64,000 bases of DNA from Pomphorhynchus laevis (lineage: Eukaryota; Acanthocephala; Palaeacanthocephala; Echinorhynchida; Pomphorhynchidae). Where the stretch lies: NCBI GenBank assembly GCA_012934845.2, contig WNNJ02003767.1, forward strand, positions 1-64,000. The letters are read 5' to 3'. The notes under the pieces were generated by a model. The model saw only the letters and a program-made list of their open reading frames with translations, did no database searches and was not told the DNA's origin. Both the position numbers and the translations under genes were made by a program. The first letter of the stretch is position 1. Each line of letters opens with the position of its first letter. Below, piece after piece: positions 39,400 through 49,338 of this stretch.

Positions 39400-41000
39400 G
39401 AACAAGGAAGGTTGCGAGTTTCAAGCAAGAGAATCAGCAACAGGAAAGGAATGGAGCCAGTAATTTGTCGAACAATTTGGAGTGTAGAGGAGGAGAGAAT
39501 TAGGTGAGCTAAAGGATAAAGAAGCAGTACGAGATTTATCGAGATATGGAAGATGTAAGTATGAAGGGGAGTTGGGCTGATCCAAAACTTTGAGGAACGC
39601 TACAGGTAAGGGAGGGGTAGAGAAAAACGCATTTAAATATACTCTGAAAGATGGTAAAGAGATACAGTAACAGAAAAAAACATATTTATGGCAAAGCGAT
39701 GGAGTATAGAATGGTCAGCAACGCCAAACGCCAAAAAAAGTCGAGAAAAATTACAATATTGCACAATTTATTATCAAGAGCAAAATGTAAGTCAGAGAAA
39801 GCCTTTTGGCAGGCCAACTCAGTAGAGTGGTGAGATTCGATAGCAGATTGCTAAAGAGAATATAGTTTGGACGAAGAGAGATATATGTTAAACTGATTCA
39901 ACACAAGACATTAAAAAAGTTAAGAGGCAGATGGCTCAGGAAATAATCAAACGAAACTGATCACGATGGCTAATTGTGTGAAGCCAGGAACGATTGAAAA
40001 TATATTGAGATATGTAATCAAGACAACGCATACGTAGAAGGCGAACTGCTAAGTTTGCGATACGTTGGAGAGGTTAGAGAGTAGTTTTGAGAGAGTTCGA
40101 GAGCAGGTTAAGGCAATAATCGATTCGGGAAATAAAAGGGCGGATAAAAGGGAAATACAGGAAAGAAAATTGATCAATCAACGAATACGGCGAATATCAT
40201 GAGTAGCAGGAACGTGGGGCGGACTTTATCGGAAACAAATGGCTTGAAAGAAAAATGATTGTCAAAGCGGAAACCGATGAATACGATATCATTAACGACA
40301 GGAAGAATGGTTGAGTAGATATATACGTTAGGTGGAGTAATGTTAAGGTGAGAGGGAATTATCCACATGATTTTGGACTTTGGAGATTGAGTGATAGGTG
40401 AAGCGAAGAAAGGTGCTGGGAAACGGATACGAGGCAAGCGGAAGAAGTTGATGCAAGATAACCGATTTGAGAGTAGGGTAGACAAGAGTAGAGCAGAATA
40501 TCATCAGCATTTTGCATAACATGAAAATTGTGTGCTCTGGTTATTGTAAAGAGATCACCGAGAAGAAAAGAGAAAATAACGGGACCTAGTTATAGGCCTT
40601 GAGGAACACCGTGTGCGAGAGAAGACGGTTTAGAGACATAAGAAACTGAATGGACACTGAAAGAACGGTCAGATAAATAAGAGAAAAACCAGGCTAAAGC
40701 GGAGGTAGAGAATCCACAGTCATTACGGAGCCGATAAAGAAGAATATAATGATCGACGATGACGAATGTAGATGAGAGGTCGAGGGAGATTGTGACGCTA
40801 CAAAGTTTTTCCTATCGTGATTGTAGAAGACGACAAAATACTTTGTGACAAGCTAGTTCCGTGGAATGATTAGAACGAAAAACATATTGAAACGGGGATG
40901 TAAATTTGACGATAGAAGATATGTATTAACCTGATTTAGCACAAGACGTTTGAAGAGTTAAGGTTGAAAGAAGAGATGTAGGATGATATCAGGACGGAAG
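39400..41000 (-). mobile_element. CR1/L2-like LINE copy, decayed
   Basis: Minus-strand pieces in order: LDLSSTFVIVDHYILLYRLR (motif A), LAWFFSYLSDRSFSV, GVPQG, then FHVMQNADDILL (motif C) and SKIMWIIPSHLNITPPN. It belongs to the same family as 44838-45960 and has many stops and frameshifts. Confidence 0.7.
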
Positions 41001-41038
41001 TGAACTGTCTTGAGAGTGTTTTTTCACAAATAAATGAA

Positions 41039-41106
41039 CAATGTCAGACCGTTCACTCAAACCGTTCGTTCAGACCGTTTGTTCAAACCGTTCGTTCATA
41101 CCGTGT
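41039..41106. repeat. CCGTTCGTTCA microsatellite-like tract
   Basis: Imperfect repeats of ACCGTTCGTTCAGACCGTTY, about five units, between two LINE relics. Confidence 0.6.
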
Positions 41107-41119
41107 AAGGCGAGTTAGG

Positions 41120-41375
41120 CGACACGAAATCGTCATTTCCTCTTACTCCACGTTCCCAATTACTCCAACAACTATGGACTCGGATCCTTCCTCGTGGCTG
41201 CCTCACTCGTCTGGAATAAACTCCATCTCGACGTCCGCCGCGCTCCATCCTTTATCACATTCAAACACCTCCTTCGTTCACACCTTCTCGACACATGATT
41301 TACATTTTTGTTTGTTGTAGTCATGTAAGCTTGCGCTGGCACGCATTTGCCACGTTAAAAAATATTGTTTTTTAT
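41120..41375 (+). mobile_element. LINE 3' end fragment
   Basis: Encodes GSFLVAASLVWNKLHLDVRR and APSFITFKHLLRSHLLDT, then a stop. The tail CATGTAAGCTTGCGCTGGCA plus CGCATTTGCCACGTTAAA is shared with 45902 and 56066. Same family as 44838. Confidence 0.75.
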
Positions 41376-41399
41376 AGAAGAGCTGGTATCACTCTTAAT

Positions 41400-43780
41400 C
41401 CTTCTTATAAAAGAGGGATTAAGAGTTTTATTTTGAAACCGAAAACGAAGATACATGATTTTATGTTGGAGTGCTTTGGCAGTCTGATTTATCATTGATA
41501 AAATATTTTGTAGTATTTACTGGGGTTGATGTCTTGATCGTTGCTTTTGATTTAACGAAGGAAAATATGAACTTCAGATATTAACGTCAAAGACGCACAA
41601 TAACAACTTTCCTTTCCCGTTAAAGGAAAGTTCGGGGAGTTAATGTTGTAATCGACAGAAATCCCATAATTATCAGATCAGGAGAGTGTGTTTTCTAAAT
41701 AAGCCAGATCTTTCAAATTGAATATGATCTCCACTAGGAATGATATTATGGAACAAGCAATAGTTGGTATCTCGGCACGATTTAGTGATATGCTTGCCAG
41801 TGTTATATGTATTAAAGACTTAGATGCTCAGCACGTGCCTAGCTAAGCTTCCATATGAATCAGATCGACTAACTAATTCACGTATTTTATACCATACATA
41901 AATTAAAAAATAAAGATAAAAAATTCTAAATAATAAATAATTATATAAAATTTTATACAATTTATATTTATATAATGATAGAATTTAATTTTAAAATTAA
42001 AAAATATGAAATTACTAAATAATATACGATGTATCAGAATAATGATTATAGGTTATCATGATGATCTGTCATGTTATCATTCGATTCGTTTACTGATTTA
42101 AAAGTTTTATTTATTTTTTTACAAAATCCTCCTTCTGTATCGTGAAAAAAACGAGAGTATGAAAAATCTGGTCTTGTTTGTTTGGTGGAAGAAACCGTTA
42201 TGAAATTTTTTATTTCACAAAATACACTGTAATGATAAGATTTGAATCTAGAAGTATTTCTTTTGGAGAAATCAATTAAAGTACTAAAAAATAGTTTTAA
42301 TTATTTAAAAAAATTAAATAATTTTACTCATTTTAACGTGAGTATGAAAAATCTGGTCTTGTTTGTTTGGTGGAAGAAACCGTTATGAAATTTTTTATTT
42401 CACAAAATACACTGTAATGATAAGATTTTAATCTAGAAGTATTTCTTTTGGAGAAATCAATTAAAGTACTAAAAATAGTTTTAATTATTTTAAAAAAATA
42501 AAAATTAAATAATTTTACTCATATTAACAAATATCCTTTGAAATTTTCAGATTTAGACAAGATAATGATAAAGAATATAAGTTCAAACAACCACATTGTT
42601 CTGACGAATATGAACGGTTTTTTTTTGAGTTCAAATATTTTAGCAAAATAGTTATTAAGTTTAAAATTTAAGACAAATTTTCATATAATAACATGTGCAT
42701 ATTTTTACATTTTTAATTCTACATTGTAAAACGATCGTCAACATATCTTTATACTTTAATTCAATGTGTAGATAAAATCATGCATTTTATCGATCAATTA
42801 TTATTTAAAATATTGAAACTCGCTATGGAAGAAATTACGCGCATAAATGTTAAAAATATAAATCATATAAATCATAAATAATTTATAAATCATAAAAATA
42901 ATTAATAATTAATGCATAATTAAATTATTATTTTGCAAAAATATTAGAATTCAAATAAAAAGCAGTTTATACTCGTCATAACAATTTGGTTTTTTGAAAT
43001 TATATTCTTAATTATAATTTTGTATATACCTAAAAATTTGAAGCAATACTTGTTTATACGAGTAAAATTATTTAATTTTTAATTTTATTTAAAAATAATT
43101 AAAATTATTTTTTAGACTTTAAGTGATTTCTCCAAAAACGTTAGATTAAAAAAGTATAATTTTGTTTAATAAAAATTTTTAAAAGCGATTTCTTCCACCA
43201 AACAAATTGAACAATCAGATCATGTAATTGAGTCTACGTATCTAAATAAAAAATAAATTATCATAAAATTAAAAATAAATTACTTTATTTAAATTAAAAA
43301 TTAATATAAATAATTATATATAATAAATAATAATTAATTATATTACATTTTATCTAGCTATTTATAGAAAGTTAAAATGAAAAATTGAAATTTAAAGTAA
43401 AAATCAATTTTTATTAATTGAATAATAAATAACAGACGATGTATTAGAATAAGAATTACAGGTCATCAGGAGGAACTGCTATGCTATCAGGTTTCGGCCT
43501 ATATTTCTCAACCCAAATAGATTGAAATCATTTGATTATCTGGTATCTTATTCTAATATAGAGTATATTTTTTATTATGCATCCATAAAATATTAGCTAA
43601 AGAATTTAAATTTATTTTTAATAATATTATGTTGATTTATATATTTTACCATTTTCTGTTTGATTGTATTTTTATAGTAACCTAGTTTAATATATATAAA
43701 ATTATGTATATATTAAATTGTTGAAATGATTTTAAAGAAAGTCAATATCATATAGCAATTCCTATAATTTCATTATTTAA
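41400..43780. other. AT-rich stretch with a 185-bp tandem repeat
   Basis: No gene was recognised. 42155-42524 is a tandem repeat; about 43090-43210 carries a diverged inverted relative of its unit. About 41980-42090 and 43390-43510 share the dispersed AATAAATAACAGACGATGTA motif. Confidence 0.5.
42155..42524. repeat. 185-bp tandem repeat, two copies
   Basis: GAGTATGAAAAATCTGGTCT starts both units (42155, 42340). The copies are nearly identical. Confidence 0.88.
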
Positions 43781-44060
43781 TGTATTATATTTTATATTAT
43801 ATGGTATGCATGAATGCTCATGCAAAAATATGTTTCTTGTAAATTTAAAATGTCATCTTTACGATATAAATTAAAAGTAGTTTTAATTGATGTTAATTTA
43901 ATGTTCATATCTAGATATACACCTTCTTTATCATTAATATTGGTTTTGTTAAGAATAAGGCTTTCTGGATAAATTTGTTCGATTATTGAATAAAAATTGT
44001 TAGAGTTAAATACACATAAATCATCAATGTATCGAAACATATATTTCATATCTTTTTATA
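43780..44060 (-). mobile_element. Penelope-like element fossil, RT part
   Basis: Minus strand encodes MFRYIDDLCVFNSNNFYSII, then YPESLILNKTN, VYLDMNIKLTSIKTTF and YRKDDI. The YIDDL catalytic motif followed by IYPxxL..N.TN...YLD is typical of Penelope-like RTs. Only a piece remains and the copy is broken. It may belong with the GIY-YIG relic type at 2355. Confidence 0.75.
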
Positions 44061-44837
44061 ATTTAGATTTATTTTTTGCACTGTTATGAACAAATTCATA
44101 TTCTATAAAGCTTAAAAATAAGTACCTCTCATTTGAACACCATTTATTCTTATTGTTACGACAATATGATCATTAATCAGCATAACATTGGCTCACACCG
44201 CATGCATGTATATGTGCAAAAATAAAATCGTCAAAAATATAATTTGTAAATTACAATTTGTATAAATTACAATTTACACAAAATATTATTATTCACAAGA
44301 TGTCATAGCCTAAGGGCTGTTTGGAAAGGTTAATAAAAAATGAAAAAATCAACGTTGAATCACACCCAAGGATATCGCAATAATCGTGATCCTACTGTCT
44401 AATAATTGGGAGGTAACTGACTAGTCTGATTTAAAAATATAAGAACTCAATTGAAAAGAAATTGAGAGATAAAAATGTAAAATATATTCTGCTTTTGTAA
44501 TACAATTCATCAAACAGAGAAATTTTATTTATTCAAGGAATTAAAGAAAATCTTTATTCTGCAAGCACATAAGAAATTTGTGTATATAATAAGCTGATTA
44601 CAAGATGAATGACTAAAAGCAAGAAAATTAAAGGCATACAGCTAACTCCAGACTAATCGAGTTCATCGATTTCGATCAATGGTTTATTTGAACATCAAGA
44701 AGTGGCATGCGATTCTAGCAAATGCGGTGTTTGGATGGTGGTTATGGTACTATCTTTAGCTGCAAAGAATATTATGGCAAAATATTTTATATGCGGTTTG
44801 TCGCAGCATCGTAATTTACTGTTATCCACTTGTTAGA
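44061..44837. other. Spacer, no gene recognised
   Basis: Unannotated AT-rich sequence between the Penelope relic and a LINE. AAATATTATTATTCACAAGATGTCAT at about 44281 is repeated at about 46657. Confidence 0.4.
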
Positions 44838-45857
44838 GTGATTGTGATTTTAAAATCTTCTGAATTACTTGATTCAATAAACGAACTTAATTACTTTCAG
44901 CATGTAAAGGACCTATGCTTTAGGCCCTATGCTTTTCTCTCTTCTTCATTAGGCCCTATGATTTTCTCTCTTCTTCTCGGTGACTTGTCTTCGATTTCTC
45001 ATACATTTAACTTCCATGTTATGCAATATGCTGATGACATTATCATCTATGCTCACGCACCTGCTTATCGTATTCATGATCTTAGTGTTTCTGCTTCCGA
45101 CTGTCTTGTCTCAATTTTCAATCATCTTTCTTCTATTCGTTTTACTCTGAATCCTAATAAATCCAAAATAATGTGGATCCTACCTCGACGCTCTGGCGTA
45201 GAACCTCCTTCCGTATCATTAAATTCTACAATTCTTCCTATCGTTGATAATCTCGTTTTCCTATGCTTTCATTTCGACAACCGACTTTCACTTAAACCTT
45301 TCGTTAGTGATAAAGTACGCTCATCTACATTGATACTCCGCAATCTCAGTCAAGTTCGTAGATTTGTCGATTTCCCTTCTTGTATGACTCTCATATCTTC
45401 TCTTCTTTTCTCAAGACTTGGTTACTGTCTTAATCTATTTTTCAACTCACCTAAATCCACTCCTCTTCCTTTACAACGCATCATCAACGCTGCCGTCCGA
45501 GTTCTCCTCCGTCTTCGTCGTTTTGATCATACATCCCACTATCTTGTTTCTCTTGATTGGCCTACCATTTATTGTCGTGTTCAAATTCGTCTTCTTATCA
45601 TTGCTTTTCGCCATATAACTTATCATACCCCTTCATTTCTCATCCTTCCTTTTCTCGACAATTCTCGTACTGTGCATTGTGCTCTGCGTTCTCGTAATTC
45701 CCTTCTTTTACATGTCCCAAACTACTCTACCTCTTTTGCCTTCCGCTCCTTCGTTGTGGCTGCTCCTCTCTTGTGGAATCAACTGCCTATTCATATCCGC
45801 CAATCAACATCTATGCCGTGCTTCAAACGCCAAATCCAATTCCATTTCAACAATTAA
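44838..45857 (+). CDS. LINE reverse transcriptase, C-terminal half (CR1/L2-like)
   Basis: An open frame of 339 codons covers [18 protein letters not shown], motif [35 protein letters not shown], the thumb and connection (FSRLGYCLNLFF, LPLQRIINAAVRVLLRL), and the end FRSFVVAAPLLWNQLPIHIR to HFNN. The first roughly 30 codons (to about 44935) belong to flanking sequence. The RT core upstream of motif C and the endonuclease are absent, so the copy is 5'-truncated. Relatives lie at 32100, 39400, 41120 and 54800. Clade inferred from motif style only. Confidence 0.82.
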   Translation: MIVILKSSELLDSINELNYFQHVKDLCFRPYAFLSSSLGPMIFSLLLGDLSSISHTFNFHVMQYADDIIIYAHAPAYRIHDLSVSASDCLVSIFNHLSSIRFTLNPNKSKIMWILPRRSGVEPPSVSLNSTILPIVDNLVFLCFHFDNRLSLKPFVSDKVRSSTLILRNLSQVRRFVDFPSCMTLISSLLFSRLGYCLNLFFNSPKSTPLPLQRIINAAVRVLLRLRRFDHTSHYLVSLDWPTIYCRVQIRLLIIAFRHITYHTPSFLILPFLDNSRTVHCALRSRNSLLLHVPNYSTSFAFRSFVVAAPLLWNQLPIHIRQSTSMPCFKRQIQFHFNN

Positions 45858-45965
45858 CTAATTATCTGTGACTTTTGATATTCTTTTTTTTGTTTGTTAG
45901 TAGTCATGTAAGCGTGCATTTTGCACGCATTTGCCACGTTAAATAAATTAATGTATTATTAAAGG
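44935..45965 (+). mobile_element. 5'-truncated CR1/L2-like LINE with intact 3' end
   Basis: Contains the ORF above plus a 3' UTR ending in CATGTAAGCGTGCATTTTGC, then ACGCATTTGCCACG and TTAAATAAAT. This 3' signature recurs in two other copies here. Confidence 0.78.
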
Positions 45966-46089
45966 AGAACACGCGTTTTATAACTACTTCTAGGGGTATT
46001 ATTATATGTCGACTTCCAAGGGAGCTGAAACTCGTAAGGAAGCATCACATCAAATAAAAAAAAACAGAAAAAAAAACGAAAAAAAAACA

Positions 46090-46551
46090 TCAAGAGTTCA
46101 CGAGGTCAAGCTTTAGGCGTTCTTTAAATTGCGCTGCAGAAGAGCTGTTAATCACACCAGGTGATAATCCATTCCATCGTTTACAGACGCGATCCATCAC
46201 TGTCGTACAATTTGTTCGATGCTTTGAGCGATGTTTCAAACATAGCTCGTGTCCACATAACATTGAAGATTCACGAAGACAGAACAACTGCTTACACGGA
46301 CGGTTAGGCACTCGCAGCGATATCCACACTAGTGTAAGATCTGCAATCAGCAGATCATATTCAATAGATCTTATACCCAATGCCTCTATTCTAACTGGAT
46401 AAGGAATGGAGCGAGTTTCCGGAACCAAGTGCGTGGCTCTTCTCAAAATGTTGTCGAAATCACTTAATTCTGATTTCAGTTGAGGGTGTGTCGCGTGAGA
46501 TGCATATACTATATGTGATTTTAAGAGACTCGAGTCGTCCAGTTTTCCCAT
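46090..46551 (-). CDS. LINE RT C-terminal fragment (CR1-like)
   Basis: Encodes LLKSHIVYASHATHPQLKSE, LRRATHLVPETRSIPYPVRI, then CKRWNGLSPGVINSSSAAQF. It parallels ALIKSHMLYASPAIHPQLRG and TISDRIADLWNNL of the 57532 ORF, so it is the thumb/connection end of the same LINE type. Truncated upstream. Confidence 0.75.
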   Translation of the reverse strand: MGKLDDSSLLKSHIVYASHATHPQLKSELSDFDNILRRATHLVPETRSIPYPVRIEALGIRSIEYDLLIADLTLVWISLRVPNRPCKQLFCLRESSMLCGHELCLKHRSKHRTNCTTVMDRVCKRWNGLSPGVINSSSAAQFKERLKLDLVNS

Positions 46552-46681
46552 TCGCTTTGGCTCAAGTCGTCCAACGTTTTCGATGAAGAAATCCTAAAAT
46601 TCTACCGTATTTTGCAATAATCGCAGAAGAATAAAGACGAGATTTATAACATTTATACAAAATATTATTATTCACAAGATG

Positions 46682-46933
46682 TCATTTGTCCAAATGAGAA
46701 GATATATGCCTCAGGATCAGTTTCTCCATAACCTTGCAAACAATACATGTCAAACTTGTTGGCCGATAATTTTGAGGATTTACCTTATCGCCCTTTTTTG
46801 AAACTGGAATGACTAATGCTCTCTTCCACATATCTGCGACTATGCCAGTTCTCAAGGACCAGTAGTAAATATCAAACAGTGGAAGATATATATTCGATGC
46901 AACTTGATGTATTCTTGATTTATTTTTTGTCAA
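46682..46933 (-). CDS. LINE RT N-terminal fragment (CR1-like)
   Basis: Encodes LFDIYYWSLRTGIVADMWKR, VIPVSKKGDKVNPQNYRPTS, LTCIVCKVMEKLI: RT motifs 1-2 (NYRPxSLTxIxCKVMEKLI). Separated from the 46090 fragment by about 130 bp lacking the RT palm, so the copy is internally deleted. Confidence 0.78.
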   Translation of the reverse strand: MTKNKSRIHQVASNIYLPLFDIYYWSLRTGIVADMWKRALVIPVSKKGDKVNPQNYRPTSLTCIVCKVMEKLILRHISSHLDK

Positions 46934-47720
46934 ACAGTGATCTACCTTTTAAAATCAATTATCTCTCGGCAATTGAGAATAGTGATCATTGCTCTATGTT
47001 GATACAGTTCCCATTCGCTTTACCAAATTGAGTATTTATCACAAGGAACTAAACATCTTTAAAGCTGATTACGATATCATACGTTGTCATATTGATCATA
47101 TAGCTTGACTTGACATGTTTGTTGTAGGATTGGAAAGTGCGTGGACACTTTTTCGCGATCTCTATTTTATCTTCTTGGCAGATTTGCACCTTTACGTACT
47201 TCGCGCTTCAGTAAACACAATAAACCATGGTTTGATAGCGAACTGAGTAATCTTTTGAAAAGTGTAAGGTGTTGTACCGACGAGATCGTGTTTTCCAAGG
47301 AGAATATAGGTCATATCGTGAAGCTAGGAATAAGTTTACGTCCCTTAAAACGCAAAAGAAACTAGACTTTGACAAATTACTTACTAAGAACATAAGGTAT
47401 GAACCGAATTTATTTTTCAAACATTGTGCTTCAAAATATCGAAAGAAATAGAAGTTTCCCTTTACGTGTAAAACTAGAAATAGAGTAGGTGATAATGTCG
47501 TTGTCGCCTGATACATTCGTTGAGATTTTTTCCCAATAAGAATTACTACATCTAATAATATCACACATCGGAATTACTCACCATCCAACTTACCTTCGCA
47601 AATTTCAATCGATAGTGTATTTTATCAGCTTCAAAGATTAAAACGCTGTCACTCTGCAAAGCCATGCGGATTGCCATCTGTGCTTATTCAAGAATTTGCT
47701 TCTAAAATTTGGGAACCACT
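46930..47720 (+). mobile_element. CR1-like LINE fragment, endonuclease end to RT linker
   Basis: Plus-strand pieces: NYLSAIENSDHCSMLIQF (end of the APE endonuclease), FAPLRTSRFSKHNKPWFDSE (47190), then YRSYREARNKFTSLKTQK, and RLKRCHSAKPCGLPSVLIQE. Several frame breaks. It lies head to head with the minus-strand copy at 46090-46933. Confidence 0.72.
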
Positions 47721-47839
47721 GTAACGAATATTTGTGTTCTCTATATCACAGTCAAAATTTCCCAAAAATTGAACAAAATCTTTTGTTTGTAAACTTTTTC
47801 TATAAATGTTAACTTTTTTGACAAAACAAGATCGCATCG

Positions 47840-47960
47840 TCTGATAAAAAGTATACTTGGAAAACCTTTAATTCTCTTCTTGCTCGGACTTCTAATCTTC
47901 ACTCCATCGATCCCCACGAGTTCTCCTCTTATTTGCATCTCCTCTATCTATGTAAATCAT
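47840..47960 (+). mobile_element. Short LINE-like fragment
   Basis: Open frame KKYTWKTFNSLLARTSNLHS and IDPHEFSSYLHLLYL, in the style of the linker region of the 44838 LINE family. Confidence 0.35.
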
Positions 47961-48083
47961 CAATCCTCGTCTTGATCACCATGCAAATGCCTTGAGTGGA
48001 TCAATTCTTTCTATATAATCATAAGAGTTTCGTGTGAATCGGTATTGCTCGAGATTGCGAATAGCAATTCTTTCCGTATATTT

Positions 48084-48355
48084 AAGTAAGTGTTCGAATC
48101 GAGCATTTTCTCCAGTCTGCAAAGTTTGATCCTCTAGATGTTTATGATGGTCTGCATTGCAAATTGTTGGATTTAAGAGCTAACGCCACCAACAATTTAA
48201 GCTAGATGTCGGAAATGCATTTTCACAATGTCACAGAGGCAGCCGAAACGGCGTGTGATAGTTCATCTTACTGACGATGGCTGCCGGCTATCACATGACC
48301 GTCTAGGAGTGACGAGAGTTTGCAGACTGAAGAATATGCTCGATTCGAACACTTA

Positions 48356-48360
<5 letters not shown>
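48084..48360. repeat. Inverted repeat flanking the beta ribozyme-like element
   Basis: AAGTAAGTGTTCGAATCGAG...CCAGTCTGCAAA (48086-48126) is the diverged reverse complement of 48316-48358, enclosing the element at 48238. Confidence 0.6.
48238..48308 (+). ncRNA. Hammerhead-like RNA with permuted strand order (family beta)
   Basis: II' GGCAGCC (48238-48244), GAA, III ACGG, B TGTGATAG, TTCA, I' TCTTA, CTGACGA (48271-48277), U, II GGCTGCC, B' CTATCACA, III' CCGT, C17 (48303), I TAGGA. Helices: II 7 bp, III 4 bp, B 8 bp, I 5 bp with one G-U. Related to the 380-bp repeat (CACAATGTCACA upstream) but with compensating changes in every helix. Confidence 0.65.

Positions 48361-48413
<53 letters not shown>
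48358..48413. repeat. (TA)n microsatellite
   Basis: About 26 uninterrupted TA units. Confidence 0.97.
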
Positions 48414-48416
<3 letters not shown>

Positions 48417-48530
48417 ATGCACGAATGTGCTGAGTAGACAACGGTCCAGGATTTCTTACGAAATACGGAATTTATACTAAATGGTGTTACTTGATAGACT
48501 GAACTTCGATTCACGACTTTCAGTCACCAT

Positions 48531-48630
48531 GTCACTTCTAGACGACCACTTCAGCATCGAAATGATGAGTACCCGGCAACACTCATCAGTAGAATGAGGT
48601 ACACACTGGTCGTTTCGGTTGCCTGTGTGA
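48531..48630 (-). ncRNA. Hammerhead-like RNA with permuted strand order (family gamma, copy 1)
   Basis: Minus strand: II' GGCAACC, GAA, III ACGACCA, GTGT, B GTACC, TCA, I' TTCTA, CTGATGA, II G(U)GTTGCC, B' GGTAC, 20 nt, III' TGGTCGT, C17, I TAGAA. Stem III is 7 bp and stem I 5 bp, both perfect. Stem II is 7 bp with one bulged U. Consensus core. Confidence 0.65.
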
Positions 48631-48910
48631 CATTGTGAATAAAGGCGTTTCCGACACTTTGCTTAATTGTCTGAGGCTTTCGCTCTTAACCAGATCGAAT
48701 TGCTGTGCGGACCATCCTTAAACACTAGGCAGAGGTTGTAGCTGAATTGTCGCTGCACTCATTGGATCCTAAATGGATACGGCAGGTATAATAGTAATGC
48801 ACGAATGTGCTGAGTAGACAACGGTCCAGGATTTCTTACGAAATACGGCATTTATACTAAATGGTGTTGCTTAATAGACTGGACTTCGATTCACGACTTT
48901 CAGTCACCAT

Positions 48911-49010
48911 GTCACTTCTAGACGACCACTTCAGCATCGAAATGATGAGTACCCGGCAACACTCATCGGTAGAATGAGGTACACACTGGTCGTTTCGGTT
49001 GCCTGTGTGA
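48911..49010 (-). ncRNA. Hammerhead-like RNA (family gamma, copy 2)
   Basis: Same as copy 1, shifted by 380 bp, but the core reads CCGATGA instead of CTGATGA. All helices are kept. The core change would be expected to reduce or abolish cleavage. Confidence 0.55.
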
Positions 49011-49213
49011 CATTGTGAATAAAGGCGTTTCCGACACTTTGCTAAATTGTCTGAGGCTTTCGCTCTTAACCAGATCGAATTGCTGTGCGGACCATCCTTA
49101 AACACTAGGCAGAGGTTGTTGCTGAATTGTCGCTGCACTCGTTGGATCCTAAATGGATACGGCAGGTATAATAGTAATGCACGAATGTGCTGAGTAGACA
49201 ACGGTCCAGGATT

Positions 49214-49338
49214 CCTACCGTATCCATTTAGGATCCAACGAGTGCAGCGACAATTCAGCAACAACCTCTGCCTAGTGTTTAAGGATGGTCCGCACAGCAA
49301 TTCAATCTGGTTAAGAGCGAAAGCCACAGACAATTTAG
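49214..49338 (-). repeat. Inverted piece of the 380-bp repeat at the satellite junction
   Basis: CGTATCCATTTAGGATCCAA through GTTAAGAGCGAAAGCC is the reverse complement of the end of the 380-bp unit. The 393-bp array begins directly after it. Confidence 0.8.

Larger units (their letters stand above)
48414..49213. repeat. 380-bp tandem repeat, about 2.1 copies
   Basis: GTAATGCACGAATGTGCTGA starts at 48414, 48794 and 49174. The first two copies differ at a handful of positions. Each carries a minus-strand hammerhead-like motif. Confidence 0.92.
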
